Below, in pieces: positions 1-10,740 of a DNA stretch of 64,000 bases; positions within the stretch are counted from its first letter, which is position 1, and each line of letters opens with the position of its first letter. The notes beneath the pieces were generated by a model. It was not told the origin of the DNA, did no database searches, and was given only the letters and a program-made list of their open reading frames with translations. The stretch comes from Rhodocollybia butyracea (Eukaryota > Basidiomycota > Agaricomycetes > Agaricales > Omphalotaceae). The translations under genes and the position numbers were made by a program. The stretch covers positions 186,001 to 250,000 of the forward strand of contig JADNRY010000059.1 of assembly GCA_015501585.1 (NCBI GenBank), in the 5' to 3' direction.

Positions 1-1354
1 AGTGGCGGCAGAAAAGAGATGATCAAGAAGGATATCTTGTTGAAGAAGAGAAGTATCTTCAGACCATTCCTCATAGCAATGATTCCACTTTGACGTTGAA
101 TCAACTGCGACTTGACAAGCTGCTGGTGTGACTAGCAATGCAGAGCCAGCTTTAGAGACAATCACAGCCAAAGTCTTATACTCTAGGGACATCCTCTGGA
201 CATCTAGAAGCTCCTTCAAGGCCTTGACAGTACGGTTATCATTGTGTCGTAGTGGGAAACAACAGTCAAGATTTTTAACAATATTCAGTCCAAAGCTTGT
301 GCCATGTATCTGCTTGTATGTTTTGATAAGATCGGGGGCACTGAAGGAGCCAGGTAAATAAACTGGTAATAATTGCATAGGCTTAAACTCACTTCATTAA
401 TGATTCAGCCACATATGAATCATCTTTTTTCCCAAACCCTTTCCATTGCACCGCATACTCATAATTTCCTGTCTGTGTTAAGATAATATTAGAGAGATGG
501 TGATAGATAATCAGTTGAAAACAGACCATAAAATTGAAACAATGTTTTAAAATCATTGAAACTTCAAATATCTGACCATTGTCCTCAGCTTGGGCAGAAT
601 TACTTTCTTTAGCAGAGATGGTTGTTTGAGAGGCAGAAACATGAAGGGCACCCTGACCGGTTCTAGTGGGTTGGACTGACGTTGTTTGAGATGAAGTATG
701 AGACCGCAAGGATTGACGCAGCTCAACCTTTTCCTTATCAAACTCTAGATCAAAGGGTATATCGACAGTAACAAGATTGCTGTGAAGGTTGGTAAATGTC
801 GGAGGGATCCGATTAGGCTCACATCGGGCCATTCGTGCAAAATTATAATCTTGCATGTATTGCTCTAGAGCCATTAAACATTGCCAGTCATTGAAAGTCT
901 CACAGGCTGGAAAACCATCATCGGCAAAAGTATGGGCAGTTCCTTGTGACTTGAAGCCAGTGGGCTCAGTCATTGACACACCATGCTCCCGCTGAAACAC
1001 TGACTGATTTGGATAAAGAACATAGACAACATGGTTCTCAGGCCCAGCATACAGAAAAGTACGCTTAAGTGAAGCAATAAATTTTGCGACAGATTCTGTA
1101 TCAGCTGTGGGTGATGTTCCAGAGTGAAGGTCATTGCCTTTAATCAAGGCAAAGAAATGAGTGTAACCATTTTTGTCTGTAGAAATCTGCAGATATAGCC
1201 CACTTCGAGCAAGGAGAAAATCACCAACAGCGCTACCTATCAAGTTGTCAGTACCAGAAAATCTGAATAAAGTATTTGGGTATTTATGTGTAGGTATGCA
1301 AAAGGTGCTATAAAACAACCTAACAAAAACACTACCGCACCTAACCAGACTATC
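1..1354 (-). pseudogene. TET/JBP-like dioxygenase-chromodomain gene, C-terminal block
   Basis: This is the downstream part of a minus-strand gene that runs off the left edge. Just inside the retrotransposon border the reading frame gives GDFLLARSGLYLQI and then FFALIKGNDLHSGTSPT. I read these as the later strands of a TET/JBP-type 2-oxoglutarate/Fe(II) dioxygenase, with the distal metal-binding His in DLHSG. After a Ser/Thr-rich linker come FEVSMILKH and YEYAVQWKGFGKKDDSYV, a chromodomain. An intron probably interrupts the chromodomain near 495-545. A second intron is well supported at 341-392 (GTGAGT donor), after which the frame stays open to base 1 (NAPDLIKTYKQIHG onward). The matching N-terminal block lies at 9424-10740, so the gene is split by about 8 kb of inserted DNA. 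The dioxygenase call rests on motif resemblance; the chromodomain is clearer. Whether this half is still transcribed from the adjacent LTR cannot be told from sequence. Confidence 0.6.
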
Positions 1355-1359
1355 GATAT
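1355..1359. repeat. Target site duplication GATAT (left copy)
   Basis: GATAT lies immediately left of the left LTR and is repeated exactly at 7689-7693, immediately right of the right LTR. A 5-bp duplication is the length expected from Ty3- or Ty1-type integrases. It fixes both element borders to the base. Confidence 0.92.
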
Positions 1360-1982
1360 TGTCAAGTCTCAAACAAAGAGGCTTGTTAACCAGTCGTATT
1401 TAATTAATACTTCTGATCTAACAGATTCGGGGGCTGCTTGGTAGACAATGCTTACAAGAACTTAAACGTTACAGTGTTTTGGGGGTATCTTTGTATAGAG
1501 TTGGTGTGCACTATACGGGTATTGGTGACAATAAGCGTCGGGAATACGTACCTTCAATATATGTGATATTAAAGTGAGTCTTGCTGTATTCACTCAGTAG
1601 ATAATTCCTCAGGTGTGGTTCACACAAAGAATTGAGATAACAAGTGTAATTCTTGTAGGTACTGGGTTACAAAATATAGAGACTAGAGAAAAAGGGTGTA
1701 TGGGTAATTTCCCCCCTTTTATAGTCTTTTACATGGGAAATCATTAAGTAATTAAATATATAGTACATGTGTTGGCCTCAAGGCAAACCATGGTTTGCAT
1801 GAGTAAGCCATTCTAAATAAGTACAGCCTCAATGACTCAATGTAACTCATTTGAATATACCCGCATGTTCATAGTCACATGATCAGCAGGTCTAGTCATT
1901 CCGAGTCATTTTGAGTGCCAAATAATAATAGTTATGATTTTAATATGACCAGGAGATGTGCTAGGTTGTTCAATACCTTACA
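1360..1982 (-). repeat. 3' LTR (left copy), 623 bp
   Basis: It matches the right copy at 7056-7688 over its whole length. I count about ten base substitutions and four small indels by eye. The largest indels are 4 bp near 1550 and about 9 bp near 1868. On the sense strand it begins TGTAAGGTATTG and ends TTGACA. Confidence 0.93.
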
Positions 1983-1986
1983 GAAG

Positions 1987-1997
1987 CTCCCCCTTCC
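1987..1997 (-). other. Polypurine tract of the LTR retrotransposon
   Basis: On the minus strand this reads GGAAGGGGGAG. It lies four bases from the start of the 3' LTR, where the plus-strand primer is expected. It supports the minus-strand orientation of the element. Confidence 0.75.
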
Positions 1998-2460
1998 AAA
2001 GACTGAGCCCTCAAAGTCCTTGATTTTGAGCCTTTCATCAAATTTACTTTCAATGTCTGGCAATCAACTATCAAATGCAAATGATCCAGCGCTAATGTTC
2101 TGTTTACAGCATCAATTATTTTTTCCTTGTTATTTCTTTCTTGCTCTGGCATATGTTATGTGATTTTATCTTGTCTTTGGCTTTGGTGCATGTTATTTGG
2201 TTCCCGCACCTGGTTTCATGTTTTTAAGTTCAAAAAGCTTGGTGCCATTGAGATCATTGTTGGGGGACAAAATCACCTGCTATGTCATGAGATTGTAATA
2301 AAACATTCTGTAATGACACTGCAAGCATGTGAACTAATAGCAAGATTTGTGAATTTCAATTGCTGCAACTGCTGTTTCTTTTGCAAGCTCCTGTCTCCTC
2401 ATACTCCTTGGGAACAAATATATTTAAAGGTTCTTAGCCTTCCGGTAAAGCTTTCATTTG
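1998..2460 (-). other. Non-coding 3' internal region of the retrotransposon
   Basis: This AT-rich stretch between the last gag-related frame and the polypurine tract carries no reading frame that looks like protein in the element's sense direction. This is the place where pol would be expected. It reads as leftover linker after loss of pol. Confidence 0.5.
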
Positions 2461-2461
2461 T

Positions 2462-5400
2462 TTAAATATGGTCCATTCCTCTTCTCCTTCCCTGGCTTAG
2501 CCTAGTCTCCTTTGCTTCTACTACTACAATTGCTTGCTCTGTCTTTACTCTCTTTCCTTTTATTTTCTCTAGACCCTCCTCTTTAATATTTGGCCTTATT
2601 AGTTTTTTTTCTCTTTGTGTTCTGTACATATCCAACTTGTTGTTGTTTTTTTTTTTTTTCACAATTGGCTCTTAATAATTTAGGATCATTAGTACCATTC
2701 TGACTTGTCAGCTCCTGAAGCTCTACCAAGTCAGTATTCAGGTTCCTGACCCTTCGTGGTTGCAGTTTCCCCCCAATGGCCCATCCAATATCAGAAATAT
2801 GAATTGGGTGGTCAAACCCTTCAATTTCCACAAATAAATTTTCAGAATCTTGGTGATCATTATCATAGTCCATGAATGCTGCTCTGCCAATAGCTCCTTT
2901 ATTCTTTCCACTTCTGAGATCATTGAAATGGTCTGAATATTTATGTTCATGACTTTCACATAATGCACAAACACCATCTTTCCAAGGCTGATTCCACACC
3001 TCAGTTGGAACCCTAGGATATTCACTTCTGGGTTTCAGCTCTTCTTTCACCCCCTTTAATGCCATGCCATCATTCATTTTTCCACTCTTACTTACCTCTT
3101 CTGACATTGCTTGCCATCCAGTAGCCTGGTTATCCTTCTGATAACTGCCACCATGGTTCCCAGGGTTAAGTCTGAGATTCTGAGATTCTGACCCCTGACT
3201 AGAGTTAGTGCTTACCATTTGATCATCCCTTCCTTGAGAGGTCAATCCCACAGAGAGACCCATATCAGTAAAGGATTCTCTAATGTTGTCAACTGCCATT
3301 AAGTGGTCTGTCAGTTCTTCATAAGTGTTGGGTAGACCTCCACTCCTGTTGGTCAATTTCTCACGAAGATCTGATCTAATCTGCTTTATTAAACGGAACC
3401 TCATGGCAGCATCATTGTATTCACATTTAGTGCTGAACTCTTCAAACCGTATGATGTAGTCTCCAAAGGGTTCATTTGCTTGTTGGTATGTTTTGTCTAA
3501 TTTGGATTGTGCCGTTAATACCTCATCATATAAACCAAATCATTTGCTAAAGGCTAAGACAAAATGATCCCAGAATAGAAGTTCTGGTATATTGTTGCCT
3601 TGCTCCTCCCGCCGCATTAGATTCTGGTAATATGTATATGCAGAATCAATAAGGTAAGAAGTTGCAAACATTACTTTAGATTTATCAGCAGCATATTTTG
3701 TGGGTTTTGCCTTGAACATTGTCAAGCACTTATCCACAAACAGCCTCCACTTTGCACGGTTAGTACCCAAAAATTGTTCTGGCTTTGCAATATCAAGTTT
3801 TGACTCATAATTGAGTGTACGTGTGAGCTCTCTATCTCTCTCACTCTCTCTTCACCTTTGCTCATTTTCCATTTCACGTGCATCTTGTGCATCTCTTCCA
3901 TCTCTTCCATCTCTTCCATCACGCCCATCCCTTCCATAGCCATAATAACCTCCTGGGGGTCCTCCTGGGGGTCCATCAGGAGGTCCATTATATTGACCTC
4001 CTCCTTCCCCTCCATTATGATTTTCCCCATTCTCGAAATTATTATGGTCCGGTAAGTGACCCTCTCGGTTCTGGCCCTCATCCCCTGAATCTCCATAGTT
4101 CCCACTTGGAGGATCATTGGGTTGATCAGGAGGTTCACCACCACCACTACTTTGCATCATTTGAGTGTTTCTCACAATGTTTTTTCCTTTGCCAGGAATA
4201 TTAGGATAACTACTCCTAAATTGTAGTGTTGATGGCCCAGGTCCAGCTTGAGCATTGAGGTAATGGTTGACCCCTAGGGGCGCTCTTGGCATTCTCCCAC
4301 CATACCCAACGTAAGTGGAATTAAATTCCACCTCTGTTGTTCCTATCTCCTCTTCCCATGACTCACCTTCTTGATCTACAGCTCTTGTATCATTAAATTG
4401 GGATCTGTTCCTTCTGCTGGTTACTCCTGAGGTTTGCATATTCCCCATACTTCCATGGTTATGTGGATTGGGTTGTCCCGGAAATTCTGGAGATGCATAC
4501 TCTGGAGTGCCTGGCCCATGAGGTGGTGGGGGCAGTGGATTAATTCCACTTGGCTCCAGTACAGGTTGCCGGGAATTTCCAGCAGCCACCAACCTTCGTG
4601 TACCATTCCCATCAATTTCCACATTGACATGTGGTGTGAGACCATAAGTATGGGCCCTTCCCCTTCTATCTGAAGAGTTAGAAGCTGACATATAATCAGT
4701 CTCATTAGGTGGGGGCGGAGGGGGTGGTGGAACAATCCCTGCTGTCTGTAATTCATTTTGATGAATTTGATTTGAGACAGGGACATGGTTACTCCTTCCC
4801 CTACGGCTATCAGCAGAAGATTTGGAGGTCAAGGAAAATCCATCATTAGGGGGAGGTGGTGTGCTGCCTCCTCCTTCCCTTGCATTTCCCCAACTTTGAT
4901 GAAGAGGTCTTGTACCAATACCTTGCCAACTAGATGCAGGAGTACTTACGGCACTTTGAGGTGGGACTCTGGGTGGTGTATGACCACCATTTCTTCCTCC
5001 CCCCTTCTAGCACTATTATTCATCCACATTCCACTTTTATCAACATACTGATGTCCCCCTTGCCTTAGAATTCCTCTTTCTGGGGGATCACCAACAGCCC
5101 ATTGAGCCTTGGCATCACGCCTCTGCCACTCATTGAGTTGTTGTACTCTCCCAGCTGAACTTAAATCTGAGGCTGGTTGGGTTTCCTGTTGCTCATAGCG
5201 TGGGACTGGATCCACAATAGCATAAGGAGTGTTACCATGAGTATCTTGTTCTCTTGTCTCAAGGTCATGATACCTGGGCACATGCACTACTGGAACATCC
5301 ATACTTACCCCTTGTGATGGTCCAATAATTGAATCTGAGTGAGAACTAAATGGTTCCCCAGTGGAGTGAGATGTCATGGAGTCAGAAGATATTACTATAG

Positions 5401-7025
5401 GAGCCCTATTAAATGGGGTTGGGAAGTGAGCAGCTACATTCCTGCCCCTTCCTATTCCACTTGTGTTTCGGGTCTCTAGTACTCTTCTATTCTGAGGTTC
5501 CACTACAACTACTTCCCAGATTCCCTATTCTCAGTTCTCCTATCATTTGAGTGCATAGAAGAATCTGAAAAAGTGACAGTGTGTGCCGGGAATCTGCGGT
5601 CTGGGTTTGCCAAGTATGATTCGAGAATATCACTTACCGCTGATTGTGCGGATTCAAGATTTTCTGCGGATTGATGTACACGATCCGGATTTCCAAAATA
5701 GGTACCTAAGATTTCACTTACTGCTGTACATACTGAATCAGATCCAGTACTTCTCCTTATTATAGAATATACTATCTCGTCAATTCCTGTACTTACAGAC
5801 TCTGACCTAGGTTGCTCAGATAAGGGGGGATTTAGTACAGGTTGAATCTGTTGTGAACGGCTACCCCCGGAACTAGAATGAGAATTTGTTCTTGGGCTAC
5901 CTGGTAGCTCATAAAACCCTTGTAATTCAGGGCGGTTAGCATATTCTGTAAGTCTCATAACCTCCTCCCTAATTCCCCTCCTTTCTAATGCTAATGCAAC
6001 TTCAGAGTCTAAGTTGTTGGGATTGCGGTGGTGATTAATAAAAATCTACGGATCCACCCTTCTACTGAATTGTCACCATTCTGTGATGATATTCCAATTT
6101 GATGAAGTAATTCCCTACAACTTTCACCTAAAGCAACTAACTGATCTCAGTGAACCCGTGCAATTTCAACTTGGTCACTACTATGTACAGATGCCCATCT
6201 ATGGTAATTTGGTGGAGGTGTCTGATAATTTGTCCAACTATTCCCTTGCATTGCATGCGTAGGAGCAGATTGAGTTAAAATCGACGGTCCAATTACTGTA
6301 GCAGGTTCTGTTGATGGTACCGTTAAAACTTGGGGTATATTTTCTCTGTTAGTTACTTGTGGGTGTGGTGTTCTTAATGGACTTTCGCCCACAATAGCTC
6401 TAAACTGATTGTGATACCGTGTGAATCAGTTTGAAGGAGTTTCCGGAGTTTCCTGCCTCCTCATAGTGGGTCCCACTATTGAGTTAAGAGACGGAAAATG
6501 TTCCGAGTTTCCTGTTCGAATTGGTAACGGAGTCACAGACTGTTGTTCAGCTGATGTGTGATAAAATAAACTTGGGCTACCGCTGTGCTCTGGTAGCTCA
6601 CCATACCCTTCCAACTCTTCTGTCAATCTATCCAATCTACTTGGACCCATATCTACAGGTGATCTTGGACCATGAGTGCTAGCATAATGCCATCCCTCAG
6701 TTGCCAAGTTAGTTCTTGGTTCCACAGGTGAAGGTGTCCAATTAGACTGCATTGGATTAGTAGGATGAGCCACAGGGGTAGATGCGGGACGTCTCGGAAC
6801 ATGTGACGGAGTATTTGGGTATGTATTACTGGGCATAGCACCTAGTGTTCTTCCTCCCTCTGGAAAAGAAGGTTGATTTGGTGCTCGGTTAGAAGTATTG
6901 ATAGAATTACTATCATTTGCCATAAGATGATTTGAGCCAGGGGTACGAGTGTAAAAAGAAGCTTGGGTATCTGTGGTATTTTGCTCGTTAGTAGTACTCG
7001 CACCAGTAACAGTTCTAGTAGACAT
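2462..7025 (-). pseudogene. Decayed retrotransposon gag
   Basis: The gag starts at ATG 7025 (MSTRTVTGAS), 31 bases inside the 5' LTR border. It can be followed to about 2583 as one polyprotein of roughly 1,450 codons. It is interrupted by four in-frame TGA codons (6426, 6147, 3852, 3540) and by about three frameshifts (near 6040, 5520 and 4985). The N-terminal two thirds is Pro/Ser/Asn-rich and low complexity. The C-terminal part is a Ty3-type capsid: WRLFVDKCLTMFK, YYQNLMRREE, a conserved FxxxF-G segment, then FGDYIIRFEEF. A degenerate knuckle, CALCESHEHKYSDH, follows near 2970. At 2640-2660 a run of A (sense) precedes a second frame, KLDMYRTQREKKLIRPNIKE, which suggests a programmed or mutational frame change where pol would once have begun. 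Gag would package element RNA in cytoplasmic particles. Confidence 0.8.
3889..3935 (-). repeat. Tandem 9-bp repeat encoding Arg-Asp-Gly units
   Basis: Several copies of a 9-bp unit (CATCTCTTC on the plus strand, with variants) encode RDG repeats inside the gag low-complexity region, next to a PPGG/GYYGYG stretch. Such runs expand by slippage. Confidence 0.75.
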
Positions 7026-7055
7026 TTTCTAGTCACAGCTGTAGTCTCTATATTA

Positions 7056-7688
7056 TGTCAAGTCTCAAACAAAGAGCTTTAACCAGTCATATTTAATTAA
7101 TAATTCCGATCTAACAGATTCAGGGGCTGCTTGGTAGACAATGCTTACAAGAACTTAAACGTTACGGTGTTTTGGGGGTATCTTTGTATAGAGTTGGTGT
7201 GCACTATACGGGTATTGGTGACAATAAGCGTCGGGAATATGTACGTACCTTCAATATATGTGATATTAAAGTGAGTCTTGCTGTATTCACTCAGTAGATA
7301 ATTCCTCAGGTGTGGTTCACACAAAGAATTGAGATAACAAGTGTAATTCTTGTAGGTACTGGGTTACAAAATATAGAGACTAGAGAAAAAGGGTGTATGG
7401 GTAATTCCCCCCCTTTTATAGTCTTTTACATGGGAAATCATTAAGTAATTAAATATATAGTACATGTGTTGGCCTCAAGGCAAACCATGGTTTGCATGAG
7501 TAAGCCATTCTAAATAAGTACAGCCTCAATGACTCAATGTAACTCATTTGAATATACCCGCATGTTCCGGCAAGTCATAGTCACATGATCAGCAGGTCTA
7601 GTCATTCCGAGTCATTTTGAGTGCCAAGTAATAATAGTTATGATTTTAATATGACCAGGAGATGTGCTAGATTGTTCAATACCTTACA
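7056..7688 (-). repeat. 5' LTR (right copy), 633 bp
   Basis: This direct repeat of 1360-1982 carries the promoter for the minus-strand transcript. Small insertions relative to the other copy are GTAC near 7240 and CGGCAAGTC near 7567. The near-identity of the copies indicates a fairly recent insertion. Confidence 0.93.
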
Positions 7689-7693
7689 GATAT
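7689..7693. repeat. Target site duplication GATAT (right copy)
   Basis: Exact repeat of 1355-1359, directly flanking the 5' LTR. Confidence 0.92.
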
Positions 7694-9423
7694 GTAAGGG
7701 AGCGAGGGCGGGTTGTCAGAGATTCCCCAAGGGAAAGTCTTGTAATATTGGATGTACGCGCGCAACTGCTCCAGGTTCAAGACTGTAGCGCTAACGTGGG
7801 TAACTAAGCTTAGACAACTCTTAGAACTAAGTCGAGAGAAGCCTAGTTGGGGTGTACAAGTGTACAAGGGAACCAGGTGTGTATGTCCAAATCAATTAAC
7901 CAAAACCAAAACCAATACAACGGAACTAAGATTCTCCTAGGCAAACTCTGGCTCTAGCTAGAATAGTAATCTCGAGGTTTGTCAACAACCCTAGGCAAAC
8001 TCTGGCACTAGCTGCTGTGATGCCGTAAAGTCCTCGACCAAACTCTGGGCCAAGCTACAATATTGTGAGTGAACTTAATCACTATGAACTCGTACCACAA
8101 TCTTAGTGGCTTGTCTAACTTCATGAAGAAGTCAACTAAGGAACCCTCACTCTGGAGCCAAATAATCCCTTACTAGAAGCCGTCCCCTCTAAGGAAGCAA
8201 CTAGATTTGAGTTGATCTGGAGTTCGAGAGAACTCTACACACTTAAATTTGATCAAGATATAAATGGGCTTTGCAAAGCATGTGAAGTTTATTACTTTCT
8301 TAAGATAACCAAGTCAGGAGGTGTCACGCTACTGATCCCGTGGGGACGCTCTACAGAGCACTGGTCTTAGCAGTCAAGTCGAGGGCAAGAAACTTGTCTT
8401 ATTGAATAAATATATCTGGCTTATATACTGAGTAGAGAGAGTTTAATACGAAAAATAGATGAAACAGATACGGAGAGAGACAGAAAGAGAGTGGAACAGA
8501 GGAATCTGGCTTGGAAAGGAAACTCCAGCCTATATACGGTACAACGATAAAAAAATAGACCATTCTTGGGTATATATCAGAGGTAAAATATGATTTTGTG
8601 AGGATTAACATAGTTTCAAAGTGTTTTGATCCAAGCGAGGTTTCTCCGATTACTCCACAATTCTCCAGGGTCAGGAGTACCTTAACGCTTCATGATCACT
8701 CGCCGCCCGGTTTCCCTTGGGTGAGTTTCATTCTATTCCTCGGATAGTTCTGTCCATCCTGAGTGTGATTAACATTCTCTTGAGAAGGCCAGTTGTCTAG
8801 CTTTCCGACAACACCACTTATGATAGTCTCGAGCAACTGCACTGAGTATGTACAAGTGATTCCCGATAGTCAGCTTTAATGGATAAGACCTTCCGTGTAT
8901 GATTTCTAAGATCAAATGTTTCGATTTTCCAAGGCTATCCCGGTGCGTAGCTTTCCGTAGGACCGCTAAGCAAGTTTCTACCGTCCTCACGGTTACGACT
9001 GGTGCCGCGAATAGACCTCTATGGTTTCCTCAGGATTGTTCTGATCCATTGTTACGGACTGTAAAGTCCACATCTTAACATAGCTTGTTGGGGGTCTTAG
9101 TGCGAGGGATGCCTTCCCTCATAATTCCTTCCCTCGAGTAACGCGTTGGCTTAGTACTTATCCCACTTTGAGATGTCCTGTAGTTTAGAGAGTATACACT
9201 CTTGGGTATAACTAGATTGATGATCTAGCGTTACATCTCTGGGCAGCCCAGGTATCCTCACTAGCTTGGCTCTAGGCTACGCTTGTGGGTGTACCTTCAC
9301 GGCTCGCTGAGTATTATTGTTAAGTTCTTTGCCTCGGCAACAGCTATCATGCTTGGGCTCCATATAACTCTCTTATTGCATTGTATAACACGTACAAGGT
9401 GTCAAAATGTACAGTTACATGCC
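7694..9423. mobile_element. Non-coding inserted segment, possible solo LTR or TE remnant
   Basis: This 1.7-kb stretch separates the N-terminal TET/JBP block from the LTR retrotransposon. It has no convincing reading frame on either strand. With the last base of the target duplication, its left end reads TGTAAG (from 7693). On the right, GTTACA ends at 9419, giving TG...CA ends with TGTAA/TTACA inverted termini as in an LTR. It contains an AATAAA at about 8404. No target duplication directly flanks these ends. The phrase CAAACTCTGG occurs three times between 7940 and 8060. It could be a solo LTR, a fragment of a non-autonomous element, or degraded intron sequence. Confidence 0.4.
7938..8060. 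repeat. Three degenerate copies of a CCTAGGCAAACTCTGGC-like unit
   Basis: Copies start near 7938, 7990 and 8036, with a shared core CAAACTCTGG followed by variants of CTAGCT. Spacing is about 50 bp. Function unknown. Confidence 0.6.
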
Positions 9424-10740
9424 TTAGGCTGATTTTAGGCCTAATATCGGTAACCAGAATAATGCTATAAGTAGTGTGTACCCATTCAGATCATCGTTCC
9501 AGTCAACATGAAAAGCCCCAGTAAGGATGCCCAATACCAACGCCGGTGATCCTCCATTAAATGACAACGATAGATTTCTCTGGACACTGGAGAAGCCTGA
9601 GTGTAATGCCCCACAACATAATGCATTGACATCCATGAGGCGAAACAGCCATGCCTCCCATTCTTGCTTAGAAATACAAAGTGGGACAATAAGCTTATAC
9701 AGCTCTGCCAATAGCACCAGAAGCTTCCCCAGAATGACTTGCGCTTCATCCGTAACAGCTTGTACAGCAGGTTGCACAAACCCTGAAAACTGCTCTTCAA
9801 CGGTAATCCCAAGACTAGCAGATCCATCATAGCAGTCAGGTTTCTCAGCCTGAGACCATTGATTGAGTTTGATACCGTCGAGACGGAAAATTGGTTCAGT
9901 GGACAATGTACCCTAGGTTATATCGAAAAGCTCATGGAATACCTCAGATATTTGAGGATATTTGGAATATCCACGTAAGCTGTCCAACATCTGGACACAA
10001 CCAACAGTGATAATTTGGTCAGGGTGGTCATCAATGCGCACTGCAAAGGGAACTCCAGGAGGCATTTCTATCATGCCTTCGACTGGAGACATGATGTAGG
10101 ACTGGGAAGCAGTATCACATCCTACAGGGCACACTCCAGGTGGAACAGCAACTTTATAGAGGTTTTCAACCTCGGTTGCTTTGGACTCTTGGGTAAGAGT
10201 TATCAGGGTGGTATAGCAATACCCTCAACGGTATCGCGGATCCTTGGTTAGGATGTATTTTGGGGCTTTAGGAAAGCACAGAGGGCTGGGATCAGGAGTA
10301 ATACTTGGATTGGCTTCTAATACACTGTAGGTGGGACATATTGGAGAGCCGATATACAAAGAAGAGTTAAGGTGATGAAAACAAGGATCGTTGGCAGATA
10401 TATAAGGGATATTGGTTATAAGTCTAGTTGGGAGGGCATAACGAAACTTTTTCTCTGCATAATAGTTAGAAATAGAATACATAAAGCAAGGATACACTCA
10501 CTCTCATGGGTCTCAATCTTTCTAGCATGTATAAGGGTCATGAGTTCATTCCCTGACATCCCAGATAGCAACGGATCCTCTCTATGATCCCCATGTGCAT
10601 TGGCTCCTGTTGTCCTGAACGATCCGGCTCCTTATCCACCTCCATCGGAGAAATATCATTATCCAGGTGATAATCTTGGCAAGAGAATCTAAGTATTAAA
10701 TTGTATCCTTAATGAGTCCTGGACACACTTACCAGAACTT
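9424..10740 (-). pseudogene. TET/JBP-like dioxygenase gene, N-terminal block
   Basis: One minus-strand frame runs from 10497 to 9424, broken only by a TGA at 10225-10227 and a TAG at 9913-9915. Recognisable pieces include YKVAVPPGVCPVGCDT, MIEMPPGVPFAVRIDDHPDQ, a helical region VILGKLLVLLAELYKLIVPL, and finally GAFHVDWNDDLNGYTLLIALF. The HxD in HVDW matches the first metal ligands of the TET/JBP dioxygenase fold. The later strands and distal His are on the separated block at 1-1354. Upstream, near 10510-10600, a short frame (DPLLSGMSGNELMTLIHARK) ending at a GTGAGT donor probably belongs to an earlier exon. TET/JBP enzymes oxidise 5-methylcytosine or thymine in DNA. The coding sequence after WLP is lost where foreign DNA begins. 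With two internal stops and two insertions it is probably dead. Confidence 0.6.

Larger units (their letters stand above)
1360..7688 (-). mobile_element. Full-length LTR retrotransposon, gag only, no visible pol
   Basis: The element is bounded by two direct repeats beginning TGTCAAGTCTC and ending CCTTACA on the plus strand, so the sense strand starts TGTAAGG and ends TTGACA (TG...CA). The flanks are GATAT on both sides. The sense direction is minus, as shown by the gag-like frames and by a purine tract next to the left (3') LTR. The internal region is 1983-7055 (about 5.1 kb) and holds only gag-type sequence. I found no protease, reverse transcriptase, RNase H or integrase motif. A complement to a tRNA 3' end is not evident directly after the 5' LTR. 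This is the structure of a non-autonomous element of the kind called TR-GAG or LARD, probably mobilised by a Ty3/gypsy relative. It is inserted between the two halves of the TET/JBP-like gene. Confidence 0.9.

Noticed and set aside
389..1372. Start codon inside the LTR giving a 327-residue protein as a stand-alone gene
   Set aside because: The first codons belong to the LTR and the target site. The chromodomain needs splicing at both ends, and the frame continues beyond an intron to the window edge, so this is a fragment of a larger gene.
2127..2465. Plus-strand 112-residue open frame with Cys-rich sequence
   Set aside because: Antisense to the retrotransposon, AT-rich composition, no motif. 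Chance frame.
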